From Robbsia andropogonis (GTDB lineage: Bacteria; Pseudomonadota; Gammaproteobacteria; Burkholderiales; Burkholderiaceae), in contig NZ_LAQU01000028.1 in the NCBI RefSeq assembly GCF_000970345.1, forward strand, positions 1 through 57,933: a stretch of 57,933 bases of DNA, given 5' to 3'. The notes under the pieces were generated by a model. That model saw nothing but the letters and a program-made list of their open reading frames with translations, made no database searches and had not been told where the DNA came from. Below, piece after piece: positions 1 through 8,994 of the stretch (position 1 is the first letter of the stretch; each line of letters begins with the position of its first letter). Made by a program: the position numbers and the translations under genes.

Positions 1-1
1 G

Positions 2-181
2 ATCATCGTGTGCCTGATCGTATACGCCTTGCTGGGGCTGGCAGGTGACCTGATCGTTCGTTGGCTCGAAAACGGCTGCTGGACTGGCGTCCCGCGTTCG
101 ACGGCGGCTGACCGGAGACGGGGCGCAGATCGGCGCGTTGGCGCAATCGCCATTGCCTCTGCCGCTTGCGCTCCCTTATGA
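2..181 (+). CDS. ssuC: Aliphatic sulfonate ABC transporter permease, C-terminal fragment
   Basis: This open frame enters from the left edge and stops at 179-181. Its first residues (IVCLIVYALLGLAGDLIVR) match the last membrane helix and the conserved VYALLGLxxDxxVRxLE tail of SsuC-type inner-membrane permeases of the taurine/sulfonate ABC family. The remaining residues are a basic cytoplasmic tail, longer than usual. It lies directly before the ATPase gene and on the same strand, the usual ssuC-ssuB order. The start and the other helices lie outside the window. Substrate assignment is by family and neighbourhood only. Confidence 0.8.
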   Translation: MIVCLIVYALLGLAGDLIVRWLENGCWTGVPRSTAADRRRGADRRVGAIAIASAACAPL

Positions 182-191
182 CGAAGTGCGG

Positions 192-989
192 ATGACACGA
201 GAACCGATGGAAAACGATGCGTTGAACAACGTCGATCATTCCGGTCACGGCAACGTGGTGCGAACCCGCGCGCTCAGCCGACGCTTCGGCGAGCGGAAGG
301 TGATCGACCGACTGGATCTCGACATCGCCGATGGCGAATTTGTCGCCTTGGTTGGACGTTCCGGCTGCGGAAAAAGCACGTTGCTGCGCGTATTGGCAAA
401 GCTCGACGAGGCGGACGGTGGCGAAGTGATGGTTCCGGAACGGCGCGCCGTGGCGTTTCAAGCCCCACGCCTGATTCCCTGGCTCAAGCTGGCGCGCAAT
501 GTTGCACTCGGTGACGTGGGTAAAGGTAGCGCTTTGGAGCACCGTCAGCGCGTGGACGCGGCCCTTGAGGAAGTGGGGCTGGCGCAGCGGGGGGATGCCT
601 GGCCGCGTGTGCTGTCCGGTGGTGAAGCGCAACGCGCATCACTGGCGCGGGCGCTACTGCGTCAACCGAAACTCCTGCTGCTCGACGAGCCGTTCGGCGC
701 ACTCGATGCACTGACCCGGCGCAACGCGCAGCGCCTTGTAAGCCGACTATGGCGCGCGCATCGATGCGCGGTCCTGTTGATCACGCACGATATCGATGAA
801 GCGCTGTTGCTGGCGGACCGGGTTCTGGTCATGGAAGCAGGGCGTATATCGCACGAAGTGCAGGTTGATCTTGGACCCACCGAAGCGCGCGATATGACGG
901 CGCCGCGCTTTGGTACACTTCGTCGCACCTTGCTGGATCGGCTAGGTGTGGAAGAAAAACCAGGAGGCGGATATGGTCAAGCTGCGTGA
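192..989 (+). CDS. ssuB: Aliphatic sulfonate ABC transporter ATP-binding protein SsuB
   Basis: This is the cytoplasmic ATPase that powers sulfonate import through SsuC; released sulfite feeds cysteine synthesis. Counting from the ATG at 192 (265 aa), Walker A GRSGCGKST is at residues 55-63, the Q-loop FQ at 89-90, the signature LSGGEAQ at 141-147, Walker B LLLLDEP at 161-167, followed by a D-loop and the switch histidine in LLITHD. A longer frame opens at a TTG at 138, inside ssuC; the ATG at 192 or at 207 is more likely because conserved residues begin only near 25. Its last 17 bases overlap the next gene, which suggests translational coupling. SsuB is favoured over TauB or nitrate ATPases by the sulfur context. 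Confidence 0.9.
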   Translation: MTREPMENDALNNVDHSGHGNVVRTRALSRRFGERKVIDRLDLDIADGEFVALVGRSGCGKSTLLRVLAKLDEADGGEVMVPERRAVAFQAPRLIPWLKLARNVALGDVGKGSALEHRQRVDAALEEVGLAQRGDAWPRVLSGGEAQRASLARALLRQPKLLLLDEPFGALDALTRRNAQRLVSRLWRAHRCAVLLITHDIDEALLLADRVLVMEAGRISHEVQVDLGPTEARDMTAPRFGTLRRTLLDRLGVEEKPGGGYGQAA

Positions 990-1734
990 TGGCGTGTCGG
1001 ATACAACGATTATCGAACGTACCCTCTTGGACGCCGATGCTGATGTGCGGACGGCCATGGTGTCTGCTGCCAATGCATCGGCGATTGGCGGAGCGCCGGA
1101 AATCCGCCCGCCCGGATCGACTTCCTTTCGTGCATTCGTCGAGACGTTGACGCGGATTGTCACCACCGAAAATGCGGCACCGACGGTGGCCATGGAAGCG
1201 GCTGCTGTTGCCCGAGGCGAAGCCGCACTGCTTGCGCGCTGTACCGACGCGTTACGTCGTTTGATTGCCGTCGATGACTGGCTGCCCGACGCTTATGCGC
1301 AGCCCTCGGCCGATCGGTATCAACAGTTTCTGCTTTACCGTGATCCGGCTGCGCGATTCTCGGTGGTCAGTTTTGTATGGGGACCGGGGCAGCGCACGCC
1401 TATTCATGACCATACGGTCTGGGGTTTGATCGGCATGCTGCGCGGCGCGGAAGCCTCCGAGTCTTTCGCTCGCACGTCATCCGGCGCCGTAGTCGCTACC
1501 GGCCACGATGTGATCCTGCGACCGGGCACGGTGGAAGCCGTGTCGCCGACGATTGGCGACATTCATCGGGTATCCAATCTTTACCAAGATCAGACGTCGA
1601 TCAGCATCCATGTATACGGTGCCGATATCGGACAAGTCGCCCGATGGGTGTATCCGGAAGACGGTGGGGCACCGAAGCACTTCATCTCGGGCTATTCCAA
1701 CGGGACGTTGCCGCCGTTGCTTGATACCCTGTGA
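973..1734 (+). CDS. Cysteine dioxygenase-family thiol dioxygenase
   Basis: This is a 253-aa cupin of the cysteine dioxygenase / 3-mercaptopropionate dioxygenase family, which oxidises a thiol to a sulfinate with non-heme iron and O2. The metal-binding block PIHDHTVWGLIGML places two histidines at 145 and 147, and the third is H198 in the DIHRV block; the C-terminal SISIHVYG carries the Tyr typical of the family. The start is the ATG at 973 because an AGGAGG ribosome site sits just before it; an earlier ATG at 946 lies inside ssuB without one. It overlaps ssuB and so probably shares the ssu transcript, linking thiol oxidation to sulfonate use. Whether the substrate is cysteine or mercaptopropionate cannot be read from sequence alone. 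Confidence 0.85.
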   Translation: MVKLRDGVSDTTIIERTLLDADADVRTAMVSAANASAIGGAPEIRPPGSTSFRAFVETLTRIVTTENAAPTVAMEAAAVARGEAALLARCTDALRRLIAVDDWLPDAYAQPSADRYQQFLLYRDPAARFSVVSFVWGPGQRTPIHDHTVWGLIGMLRGAEASESFARTSSGAVVATGHDVILRPGTVEAVSPTIGDIHRVSNLYQDQTSISIHVYGADIGQVARWVYPEDGGAPKHFISGYSNGTLPPLLDTL

Positions 1735-1846
1735 GGCGATGGTGCCCCGTATCAGCTAGCGCACTTCGAGACACCCCATCACGCACCGCTCGCACGCCCC
1801 GGCGACATGCCAGAACGTCCGGGCGGCGATTCCTGGTAGTGGCAGG

Positions 1847-2440
1847 TCAGGGATTGGTGCCGATGACCTTCGCCGGACCGGCTTCCACGTGCGCGGATTG
1901 CGGGGCCGGCATCGTCAAGCCCTTCGTCGACGTGGTGACCGGCACATCCGGCATGGTCGCGGCGGCGGTAGGTTGGGCTGGTGGCGCTTTCATCTGACGC
2001 ACTGCCGAGGCGGCTTCCGGTGCCAAATTCTGGCCATCCAGGTGCAGCTCGAATGACACGCGCTGCGCCTTCTGACCTTGCGCCACGTCCGCGTGCAATT
2101 CGCTGAGGCGGCGTTCATACCAATTCGTCACGCACGCCGCGTCGCGGCAATTCTTTTGCCGCCATTGCCATTGGGCGACCCGGCTGTCTTCCAGCGCCTG
2201 GCGATCCGGAGTGACATCCAGCGCATGCTTGTAGGCAGCGGCTAGCTGGTCATCGAGTCGTGACAAATAGGGCGTCTCGCAGACGACCTTTTCCGAGAAT
2301 GATTGGCCTTTTTTGCAGTCAAAACTGGCTGCATGAGCCGAGATACTGGCCCCGGCGGCCAGAACCAACGCGGCGCCCACGGCGCGGCGAATCAGGGCAC
2401 CGCCGGCGGCGGGCGAGCGAAAGAGAGTCGAGCGTTGCAC
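1847..2440 (-). CDS. LprI-like (DUF1311) secreted protein
   Basis: The protein is predicted to be exported: from a GTG at 2440 it begins with a short basic stretch and the hydrophobic run AVGAALVLAAGASISAHAAS, an evident signal peptide with an AHA cleavage site. The mature part has four cysteines in a lysozyme-inhibitor LprI N-terminal-like domain (DCKKGQSF..VVCETPYLS..LDDQLAAAY..W..KNCRDAACVTNWYERRL), then a Pro/Ala-rich C-terminal third of unknown fold. The frame is open up to an ATG at 2521, but that start would put 27 residues before the signal peptide; GAGGAC shortly before the GTG acts as a weak ribosome site. It stands alone between converse neighbours. Function in the family is unsettled; inhibition of lysozyme is known only for a few members. 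Confidence 0.7.
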   Translation of the reverse strand: MQRSTLFRSPAAGGALIRRAVGAALVLAAGASISAHAASFDCKKGQSFSEKVVCETPYLSRLDDQLAAAYKHALDVTPDRQALEDSRVAQWQWRQKNCRDAACVTNWYERRLSELHADVAQGQKAQRVSFELHLDGQNLAPEAASAVRQMKAPPAQPTAAATMPDVPVTTSTKGLTMPAPQSAHVEAGPAKVIGTNP

Positions 2441-2703
2441 TTTGGGTCCTCGTTTTCGAATGGAGCGCGATGCTGCCGAACAATCTTCGCTGCCCGGGCT
2501 GTCATTCCATCGGCGGATCACTGCTGTCTTTTGTCCAAGTCCTTACCAATACTTTCCTCTAGTAACAGGCACGAGCATGGCCGCCCTGCACGCGCCGCCG
2601 CGCGGCGTGATAATGGTGCAAGTCTTTTCGCAGTGCGTGCGGCGGTCGCCATCATGCGTCGCCGCCCGTGCATCATGCCCATCGGAATGAAGGAGGTACG
2701 CAG

Positions 2704-3630
2704 ATGCCAACCGGACACACCAGACCTGGCTACGACAAGCCGCTATATATCCTGCCGTTTGACCATCGCTCGTCTTATATCTTGGGTATGTTTGCGCTGA
2801 AACCGCCTCTCACCGCAGCGCAGCATGCGAAGGTGTCGGATAGTAAGCAATTGATTTACGAGGGATTCAAGGCTGCATTGCAGCAGGGCGTGGACCCCAA
2901 GGCAGCCGGCATCCTGGTGGACGAGGAATTTGGTGCCGAGATCCTGAAAGATGCGGCAAGGCGCGGATTTCTCACCGCCGTATCGACGGAGCGAAGTGGA
3001 AGTGAGGAATTCGACTTCGAATATGGCGACGATTTCGGTGCGCACCTGGATGCGGTCAAGCCCACCTTTGCAAAAGCGTTGGTACGCTATAACCCCGAGG
3101 GCGACGCGGACATGAACGCGCGCCAGACAGTAAGGCTGAAGCGGCTCTCGGATTTCTGCATCGAACGCGGATTGCCGTTCATGTTCGAACTGTTGGTGCC
3201 GCCGACGGATGCGCAATTGGCCTCCGTCGGCGGCGACAAGGAAGCATTCGACGTCAAGCTGCGCCCGAGGCTGATGCGCGATGCCATCGAACGCTTGCAG
3301 GATGACGGCGTCGAGCCGGCAATCTGGAAGATCGAGGGACTCGATACGAAAGAAGATGCGGCGATGGTCGTCAAGGCGGCGAGACGCGACGGCCGCGACA
3401 AGGTCGGGTGCATTGTCCTAGGGCGCGGCGCGGACGCGAAGAAAGTGGTTTTCTGGCTTACCACCGCGGCGGCAGTGCCGGGATTTACCGGGTTTGCCGT
3501 CGGACGCACGAGTTTCTGGGATGCCGTGGATGGTTATGAGAAGCGGTTGCTGTCCCGCGAAGACGCCGCCGCCAGCATTGGTACCCAGTATCGTGAATGG
3601 GTAGCCGCGTTCGAGTCGGCGGCAAAGTAG
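2704..3630 (+). CDS. Stand-alone DUF2090 protein (class I aldolase-like, IolC C-terminal type)
   Basis: The 308-aa protein corresponds to the DUF2090 domain usually found as the C-terminal half of IolC (5-dehydro-2-deoxygluconokinase), where it resembles a 2-deoxy-5-keto-gluconate-6-phosphate aldolase. The hallmark PFDHRSSY is near residue 18, LVDEEFG near 80, FMFELLVPP near 160, WKIEGLD near 210 and a glycine-rich GFAVGRTSFWD near 275. A clear AAGGAGG stands 8 bases before the ATG at 2704. No kinase half or other inositol gene is nearby, so the substrate is open; a TIM-barrel aldolase acting on a sugar phosphate is a reasonable guess. It converges on cysE with only four bases between stop codons. 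Confidence 0.75.
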   Translation: MPTGHTRPGYDKPLYILPFDHRSSYILGMFALKPPLTAAQHAKVSDSKQLIYEGFKAALQQGVDPKAAGILVDEEFGAEILKDAARRGFLTAVSTERSGSEEFDFEYGDDFGAHLDAVKPTFAKALVRYNPEGDADMNARQTVRLKRLSDFCIERGLPFMFELLVPPTDAQLASVGGDKEAFDVKLRPRLMRDAIERLQDDGVEPAIWKIEGLDTKEDAAMVVKAARRDGRDKVGCIVLGRGADAKKVVFWLTTAAAVPGFTGFAVGRTSFWDAVDGYEKRLLSREDAAASIGTQYREWVAAFESAAK

Positions 3631-3634
3631 TCAC

Positions 3635-4459
3635 TTAAATTTTCTGGCACATCTCTTTTGCGGGCACCGTATCGTCGGTCAGGCGGCGGACGATACGGGC
3701 CGGGACGCCCGCAACCGTGCAATGCGGTGGTACGGCGGACAGCACCACGCTGCCGGCGGCTACCTTGGCAAACGCCCCGATCTCGATGTTTCCCAGCACC
3801 GTGGCACCGGCCCCCAACATGACTCCGTCCCTAACCTTCGGATGCCGATCGCCGCATTCTTTTCCCGTGCCACCCAAGGTCACGTTCTGCAGGATCGACA
3901 CGTCGTCGCCAAGCACGGCGGTTTCGCCGATGACGATGCCCGTGGCATGGTCGAGCATCACGCCGGATCCTATCCGTGCCGCGGGATGGATATCGACGCC
4001 GAACCGCATCGAGGCATCATTGGTCAACGTCAGCGCAAAACCCGATCGGCCTGCATGCCAGAGACGATGCGCAACGCGCTGTATCTGCAGACCATGGAAG
4101 CCTTTCTGATTCAGCACGACCTGGAGCGGGGAAGGTGAACTGGGATCGCGGCCGATAACGGCAGCGATATCGCGTGTTGCCGCTGCGAGAATCCCGCCGT
4201 CGGCCATCTCCGTGACAAACAGTTCACGCAGCGCCGTTTCCGGCAAATCGGAGGACGCGAGTCGTGCCGCCAATGAAGCGGCTAGCATATGCGCGGGCGT
4301 CGACCATTGAAGGATGCGATGCGATAGTCTCATCGACAGCAATGGCTCCGCTTCAGCCAACGCAAACGCTTCTCCACGAATACGATCCCACATGAGGTCG
4401 GTATCGGTACGTCCGGGTGCATCGGGGCTAAGCGTGTCGTCGAGCGAGGGAGCAGTCAT
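3635..4459 (-). CDS. cysE: Serine O-acetyltransferase
   Basis: CysE makes O-acetylserine from serine and acetyl-CoA, the first step of cysteine synthesis. The 274-aa product has the N-terminal helical SAT domain (WDRIRGEAFALAEAEPLLS, QVVLNQKGFHGLQIQRVAH) and a C-terminal left-handed beta helix of hexapeptide repeats with FGVDIHPAARIGSGVMLDH, TGIVIGETAVLGDDVSIL and LGGTGK; the catalytic histidines are in the DIHP and LDHATG blocks. The start ATG at 4459 is chosen because the family's N-terminus begins there; the frame runs on to 4768 in unrelated residues. The C-terminus ends in Ile (KEMCQKI), as in SATs that bind cysteine synthase, consistent with complex formation. Feedback inhibition by cysteine is a family property not tested here. 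Confidence 0.92.
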   Translation of the reverse strand: MTAPSLDDTLSPDAPGRTDTDLMWDRIRGEAFALAEAEPLLSMRLSHRILQWSTPAHMLAASLAARLASSDLPETALRELFVTEMADGGILAAATRDIAAVIGRDPSSPSPLQVVLNQKGFHGLQIQRVAHRLWHAGRSGFALTLTNDASMRFGVDIHPAARIGSGVMLDHATGIVIGETAVLGDDVSILQNVTLGGTGKECGDRHPKVRDGVMLGAGATVLGNIEIGAFAKVAAGSVVLSAVPPHCTVAGVPARIVRRLTDDTVPAKEMCQKI

Positions 4460-4649
4460 GAGGCGGCAGTGCGATAGGACCGGCGAGGCCGTATCTACGC
4501 ATCTTTTGTTATATCGATAGCACGTATCGTCGCTTGTGTTGCGCGATGCGTCAATCGCCGGTTCGGCAACCTTGTTTGCAACAGGGTTGGACGGCTGCGT
4601 GTTGCTTCGGGACCGATGGGCTGACAGGCATCGAGAACGGACTCCCGGG

Positions 4650-4904
4650 TCAAGGCGCGGTGGCCGCTTCCAGCCACAAAAGGCCGCGCATCGCCTGTTC
4701 ACGCGAGGCGCCACACATCGCCGCACTCGGTTGGAGCGATGCACAGACGGCGGGCCGTCGCGGATCACCGAAGATCATGCACCGTTCGGCGGCGTCGAGC
4801 TGCACGCAACGCACGCCTGCGGCCTTGCCGTCCGGCATGCCCGGAATGGGAGAGCTGATCGACGGCGCGGTGCAGCAAGCACCGCAATGATCCCGACAAT
4901 TCAT
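4650..4904 (-). CDS. YkgJ-family cysteine-cluster protein
   Basis: This is a short (84 aa) cytoplasmic protein of the YkgJ type, in which cysteines bind zinc or a similar metal. Visible cysteines are C3, C7, C10 and C11 (CRDHCGACC), then [17 protein letters not shown] and a late MCGASRE. The pattern CGACC...C..L...C.I...RP..C is diagnostic for the family, which is often taken to be a metal carrier or a protein-modifying factor but is not settled. The start is the ATG at 4904, since the family begins with the first cysteine; the open frame upstream to 5102 is without similarity. It lies between cysE and pcaR on the same strand as both. Confidence 0.8.
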   Translation of the reverse strand: MNCRDHCGACCTAPSISSPIPGMPDGKAAGVRCVQLDAAERCMIFGDPRRPAVCASLQPSAAMCGASREQAMRGLLWLEAATAP

Positions 4905-5043
4905 GGTGCGTGACAGGAAGGGTACCACTTTGACAGACCGACGCGCGGCGCTGGCAAGCGGCTTTTCTGGAAAAAGCGCTATTGTACCGGCAGGTTGCCG
5001 AGTGGGCGCATTCGCTGACGAACGACACCTTACGCTGCCTGCG

Positions 5044-5904
5044 TTACCCGCGCTGCGCGACCAGACGCGATACGGCATCGGCGGCACCACGGAGCGGCGC
5101 AAGATAAGTATCGATCAGTTCCTGCGCGTTTTTCCGTTGCGCATTCCCGCTGATATTCATCGCGGCGATGATGCGGTTCTGTCGATCGAGAATGGGCGCG
5201 GAGATTGAAATCAGGCCCGCTTCCAGCTCCTGGTCGACGATCGCCCAGCCTTGTTCGCGCACCTGGGTGATTTCGGCTTTTAGCGCCCCGGGGTCCGTTA
5301 TCGTTTTTGGCGTACGCCGGGTTAATGTCGACGCCGCCAATCGGGCATCAATCTCGGCGTCATCCAGCCCGGACAACAGCACCCGGCCCATCGAACTGCA
5401 GTATGCAGGCAAGCGGCTGCCTATCGAAAGGTTGATCGTCATGATCTTCTGCATTGGAACACGCAGCACATACACGATCTCATGTCCGTCCAACACCGCC
5501 GCCGATGCACTTTCCCTGACGCTGGCGGATAACTGCTCGAGCACCGGCTCGGCCAGGTTCCAGAAAGGGAGGGATGTGAGAAACGTGAAGCCCAGTTCCA
5601 GGATCTTGGGCGTGAGGCGGAAAAGGCGTCCTTCCGTTTCCACATAACCGAGCGTATGCAAGGTCAATAGAATTCGGCGCGCGCCTGCACGTGTCAACCC
5701 GGTGGCTTCAGCGACATCCGTCAACGTTTGCGCTTGTCGCTCTGCATTGAAAGATCGGATCACGCTCAGGCCGCGGGCGAACGATTGCACATACGTATCG
5801 CCGGGGCGGTCCGCTTCGCGTGTCAGGTCCGGGGCGGCATGCTTGCGCGACGACATCGGGTATTCATTTGGCGCGGTGCGAGAAAAGTCTTCTGTCATAG
5901 TCAT
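5044..5904 (-). CDS. pcaR: IclR-family regulator of the beta-ketoadipate genes, PcaR type
   Basis: This is a 286-aa transcription factor of the IclR family. It has a winged helix at about residues 35-95 ([52 protein letters not shown]) and a C-terminal IclR effector domain ([47 protein letters not shown]). The PcaR/PcaU subgroup is recognised by this pattern and by the divergent pcaIJF operon. In that subgroup beta-ketoadipate is the inducer and the protein activates pca genes. Two operator-like repeats in the shared 390-base gap fit both activation and autoregulation. The N-terminal 25 residues are polar and variable; starts at 5904 or 5898 are equally possible. Confidence 0.9.
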   Translation of the reverse strand: MTMTEDFSRTAPNEYPMSSRKHAAPDLTREADRPGDTYVQSFARGLSVIRSFNAERQAQTLTDVAEATGLTRAGARRILLTLHTLGYVETEGRLFRLTPKILELGFTFLTSLPFWNLAEPVLEQLSASVRESASAAVLDGHEIVYVLRVPMQKIMTINLSIGSRLPAYCSSMGRVLLSGLDDAEIDARLAASTLTRRTPKTITDPGALKAEITQVREQGWAIVDQELEAGLISISAPILDRQNRIIAAMNISGNAQRKNAQELIDTYLAPLRGAADAVSRLVAQRG

Positions 5905-6098
5905 CGGACATCAGGAAGGGAGCAAAACGCGATAGAGAGGGTACTGCCACGGAAAAATGGACGCGTTACCGCGTGTTCTACAGGCCAGCGGGAGGGACAT
6001 GTGAACCGTCCTCGCCAGATCCAGTATGCCGCTCAAACGTAACCAAGGGTTATCCCTTGTTGACCACGCAAGCAGGAGAAACCTAGTATGACCGCAAA

Positions 6099-6134
6099 TG
6101 TTCGTTTAGCGAATGTATGTTCGATATGCGAACA
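6099..6134. promoter_or_regulatory. Tandem PcaR operator-like inverted repeats
   Basis: A perfect inverted repeat TGTTCG-ATATG-CGAACA is at 6118-6134, and a second, slightly worse copy TGTTCG-TTTAG-CGAATG starts 19 bases upstream at 6099. The better one resembles the GTTCGATAATCGCAC site described for Pseudomonas PcaR (from memory). Their place between pcaR and pcaI, about 160 bases before pcaI, supports them as the binding sites of the adjacent regulator. The 19-base spacing puts both on nearly the same face of the helix. Assignment is inference from symmetry, likeness and position. Confidence 0.65.
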
Positions 6135-6293
6135 AGTCAAGCCATGAAAACCCGAAGGTATCGGGTTAGGCGGCGCGAGGACAATGGGGTAAGCGCAAAC
6201 GGACGAGTGGCGATGCCGGCATGGGTCCCATTTTCGGTATGAAGCGCGTCAATCGGGCGACACCGCCCAGACCGGCTGGGAGTGGCAGGACAG

Positions 6294-6968
6294 ATGATCA
6301 ATAAAATCTACGAAAGTGCGGCGGCGGCATTGTCCGATATCCGTGACGAATCGACAGTGATGATTGGTGGCTTTGGCAATGCCGGGATGCCGGCCGAGCT
6401 GATCGATGCGTTGATCGACCAGGGCGCGCGCGAACTAACGATCGTCAACAACAATGCCGGCAATGGCGACACGGGGTTGGCGGCGTTGCTGAAGGCGCGG
6501 CGGGTGAAAAAGATTATCTGCTCGTTCCCGCGTCAGACGGACTCTCATGTGTTCGACGCGCTATATCGCGCCGGGGACATTGAATTGGAATTGGTGCCCC
6601 AGGGAAATCTGGCCGAGCGGATTCGCGCGGCGGGGGCGGGCATTGGTGGCTTCTTCACGCCTACTGGCTTTGGCACAAAGCTGGCCGAGGGCAAGGAAGT
6701 CCGCGAAATCGATGGCCGCTCCTACGTTTTCGAGAGTCCGTTGCATGCGGATGTCGCGTTGATCAAGGCGTTCAAGGCGGACCGCTGGGGTAACCTCGTT
6801 TATCGGAAGACCGCGCGAAATTTCGGGCCGATCATGGCGGCTGCCGCGAAGACGGCCATCGTGCAGGTATCCGAGGTCGTTGAATTGGGGCAATTGGATC
6901 CGGAAGCGGTGGTGACGCCCGGCATCTTTGTGCAGCGTGTCGTGCAACTGACGCCGCGTCCGCTGTGA
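6294..6968 (+). CDS. pcaI: 3-oxoadipate CoA-transferase subunit A
   Basis: PcaI and PcaJ together move CoA from succinyl-CoA to beta-ketoadipate, the penultimate step of aromatic ring catabolism. The 224-aa subunit begins MINKIYESAAAAL, shows the class I CoA-transferase motif GGFGNAGMPAEL near residue 23, an INNNAGNG block and the GIGGFFTPTGFGT glycine loop. The ATG at 6294 is preferred over a GTG at 6282 because family members begin MINKIY and an AGGA-like site precedes it. It is the first gene of pcaIJF, 19 bases before pcaJ, downstream of the candidate PcaR sites. The protein could also accept other 3-oxo acids, but the thiolase behind it favours beta-ketoadipate. Confidence 0.93.
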   Translation: MINKIYESAAAALSDIRDESTVMIGGFGNAGMPAELIDALIDQGARELTIVNNNAGNGDTGLAALLKARRVKKIICSFPRQTDSHVFDALYRAGDIELELVPQGNLAERIRAAGAGIGGFFTPTGFGTKLAEGKEVREIDGRSYVFESPLHADVALIKAFKADRWGNLVYRKTARNFGPIMAAAAKTAIVQVSEVVELGQLDPEAVVTPGIFVQRVVQLTPRPL

Positions 6969-6987
6969 CGCTGAAACTAGGAGAACA

Positions 6988-7638
6988 ATGATGAAGCGAC
7001 TCAGCCGAGACGACATGGCAAAGCGCGTGGCAGCCGATATTCCCGAGGGCGCGTATGTGAACCTGGGTATCGGTGTTCCTACGCTGGTGGCAAACCATTT
7101 GGCCGCCGACAAGGAAATTTTCCTGCACAGCGAAAACGGCGTGCTGGGCATGGGGCCGGCGCCGGCGGCCGGCGAGGAAGATGGCGACCTGATCAATGCC
7201 GGCAAACAGTATGTGACCCTGCTGCAGGGGGGATCGTTTTTCCATCACGCCGACTCGTTCGGCATGATGCGCGGTGGCCATCTGGATTTCTGCGTGCTGG
7301 GTGCCTTTCAGGTGTCGGAAAAGGGAGATCTCGCGAACTGGCACACCGGCGCACCGGATGCCATCCCTGCCGTGGGTGGTGCGATGGATCTGGCGCTGGG
7401 AGCAAAGCGCGTATTCGTGATGATGGAGCATTTCACGAAACAAGGTGAGAGCAAGGTCGTGGCACAGTGCGGCTATCCCGTGACGGCCGTGCATTGCGTC
7501 AGCCGTATCTACACGGATCTGGCGGTGATCGATGTCACCCCTGACGGACTGGTGGTGCGCGACCTTTTCACCGATATGCCGTTTGATGAACTGGTGGCAA
7601 AGACGGGCGTGCCGATGACCTACCAGCCGCAATCCTGA
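6988..7638 (+). CDS. pcaJ: 3-oxoadipate CoA-transferase subunit B
   Basis: This second subunit (216 aa) carries the catalytic glutamate of class I CoA-transferases in the motif [12 protein letters not shown] near residue 48, which forms the glutamyl-CoA intermediate. Other family blocks are [36 protein letters not shown] and the C-terminal [21 protein letters not shown]. An AGGAGA site stands four bases before the ATG pair at 6988/6991. It follows pcaI after 19 bases and precedes pcaF by 14, so the three are a single transcription unit. Length is normal for a separate beta subunit. Confidence 0.94.
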   Translation: MMKRLSRDDMAKRVAADIPEGAYVNLGIGVPTLVANHLAADKEIFLHSENGVLGMGPAPAAGEEDGDLINAGKQYVTLLQGGSFFHHADSFGMMRGGHLDFCVLGAFQVSEKGDLANWHTGAPDAIPAVGGAMDLALGAKRVFVMMEHFTKQGESKVVAQCGYPVTAVHCVSRIYTDLAVIDVTPDGLVVRDLFTDMPFDELVAKTGVPMTYQPQS

Positions 7639-7652
7639 AACCGGAGCAGAGG

Positions 7653-8855
7653 ATGAGTGAAGTCTTTATTTGCGATGCGGTGCGTACGCCGGTAGGTCGC
7701 TACGGTGGCGTGTTGTCATCGATTCGTGCCGATGACCTTGGCGCCTTGCCGCTGAAAGCACTGATCGCGCGGTTTCCCAACGCCGACTGGTCGGCAATTG
7801 ATGATGTCATTTTCGGCTGTGCGAACCAGGCCGGGGAAGACAATCGTAATGTGGCAAGAATGTCCTCGTTGCTGGCGGGCTTGCCGCAAGCGGTGCCTGG
7901 GTCGACGATCAACCGTCTATGCGGTTCGGGCATGGACGCGGTAGGCACGGCAGCGCGCGCAATCCGTTCCGGAGAGGCAGACTTCATGATTGCCGGCGGC
8001 GTGGAAAGCATGAGCCGTGCGCCGTTTGTCATGGGCAAGGCGATGAGTGCGTTTTCGCGCAGTGCTGGTTTGGAGGACACGACAATCGGCTGGCGTTTCA
8101 TCAATCCGCTGATGAAGCAGCAATACGGCGTGGATGCCATGCCGGAAACCGCCGAGAATGTGGCCGATGATTATAAAGTCAGCCGTACCGACCAGGATGC
8201 CTTCGCGGTGCGTAGCCAGCAGAAGGCCGCGGCCGCGCAGGCGGCCGGTTGGTTCGATGCCGAGATGATTCCGGTGGCCGTGCCGCAAAAGAAGGGCGAT
8301 CCATTGATCGTCAATCGCGATGAGCATCCGCGCGAGACCAGCTTGGAAACGTTGGCGAAACTGAAGCCGATTGTTCGCCCTGACGGCACGGTCACTGCGG
8401 GCAATGCCTCGGGTGTCAATGATGGGGCGGCAGCATTGATCCTGGCTTCCGAATCTGCCGCGCGCAGACAGGGCTTCACACCACGGGCACGCGTGCTGGG
8501 TATGGCGAGCGCCGGTGTGGCACCCCGTGTGATGGGTATCGGTCCGGTTCCGGCTACGCGGAAGCTTCTGGCGAGGCTGGAAATGAAACACCATCTGTTC
8601 GATGTGATCGAGCTCAATGAGGCATTTGCCAGTCAGGGTTTGGCTGTGTTGCGGGAATTGGGTATTGCCGATGACGACCCGCGCGTCAATCCGCAGGGCG
8701 GCGCGATTGCGTTGGGGCATCCATTAGGCATGAGTGGTGCGCGATTGGTGACCACGGCGCTCCATCAACTCGAACGTACTGGCGGCCGTTACGCCTTATG
8801 CACCATGTGTATCGGCGTGGGGCAAGGCATCGCCATCGCAATCGAGCGGGTTTGA
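7653..8855 (+). CDS. pcaF: 3-oxoadipyl-CoA thiolase
   Basis: This 400-aa thiolase cleaves beta-ketoadipyl-CoA with CoA to succinyl-CoA and acetyl-CoA, the end of the pathway. The nucleophilic cysteine is in [15 protein letters not shown] near residue 90, the [14 protein letters not shown] block follows, and the C-terminal pair [17 protein letters not shown] and [12 protein letters not shown] holds the catalytic histidine and second cysteine. The loop with [22 protein letters not shown] is typical of PcaF rather than biosynthetic thiolases. CGGAGC precedes the ATG at a suitable distance. It is the last gene of the operon and is followed by a strong terminator. Confidence 0.94.
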   Translation: MSEVFICDAVRTPVGRYGGVLSSIRADDLGALPLKALIARFPNADWSAIDDVIFGCANQAGEDNRNVARMSSLLAGLPQAVPGSTINRLCGSGMDAVGTAARAIRSGEADFMIAGGVESMSRAPFVMGKAMSAFSRSAGLEDTTIGWRFINPLMKQQYGVDAMPETAENVADDYKVSRTDQDAFAVRSQQKAAAAQAAGWFDAEMIPVAVPQKKGDPLIVNRDEHPRETSLETLAKLKPIVRPDGTVTAGNASGVNDGAAALILASESAARRQGFTPRARVLGMASAGVAPRVMGIGPVPATRKLLARLEMKHHLFDVIELNEAFASQGLAVLRELGIADDDPRVNPQGGAIALGHPLGMSGARLVTTALHQLERTGGRYALCTMCIGVGQGIAIAIERV

Positions 8856-8900
8856 TTGGATTGGGAAACACGGCTGATGGGCTGAGCGTTTTCCAAAATA

Positions 8901-8938
8901 AAAGGCGAGATATGCGGTTTCCGCATATCTCGCCTTTT
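8901..8938. terminator. Bidirectional intrinsic terminator after pcaF
   Basis: A perfect 17-base stem AAAGGCGAGATATGCGG / CCGCATATCTCGCCTTT closes over a TTT loop. Because the stem ends in A/T runs on both sides, it has the hairpin plus U-tract form in both directions. It can stop pcaIJF from the left and the convergent small secreted-protein gene from the right. Confidence 0.93.
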
Positions 8939-8994
8939 ACACAAATTGCAACTTACCATCACCACACATTAACACTGGTGGTGTAGTAAATCGC

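Noticed and set aside
3-632. Long minus-strand open frame of 209 aa opposite ssuB
   Set aside because: It lies wholly opposite a well-conserved ATPase with all motifs; high-GC third-position bias gives such antisense frames. No ribosome site or recognised domain.
7917-8720. Minus-strand frame of 267 aa opposite pcaF
   Set aside because: It is a shadow of the thiolase codons; composition rich in His, Arg and Gln is typical of antisense frames.
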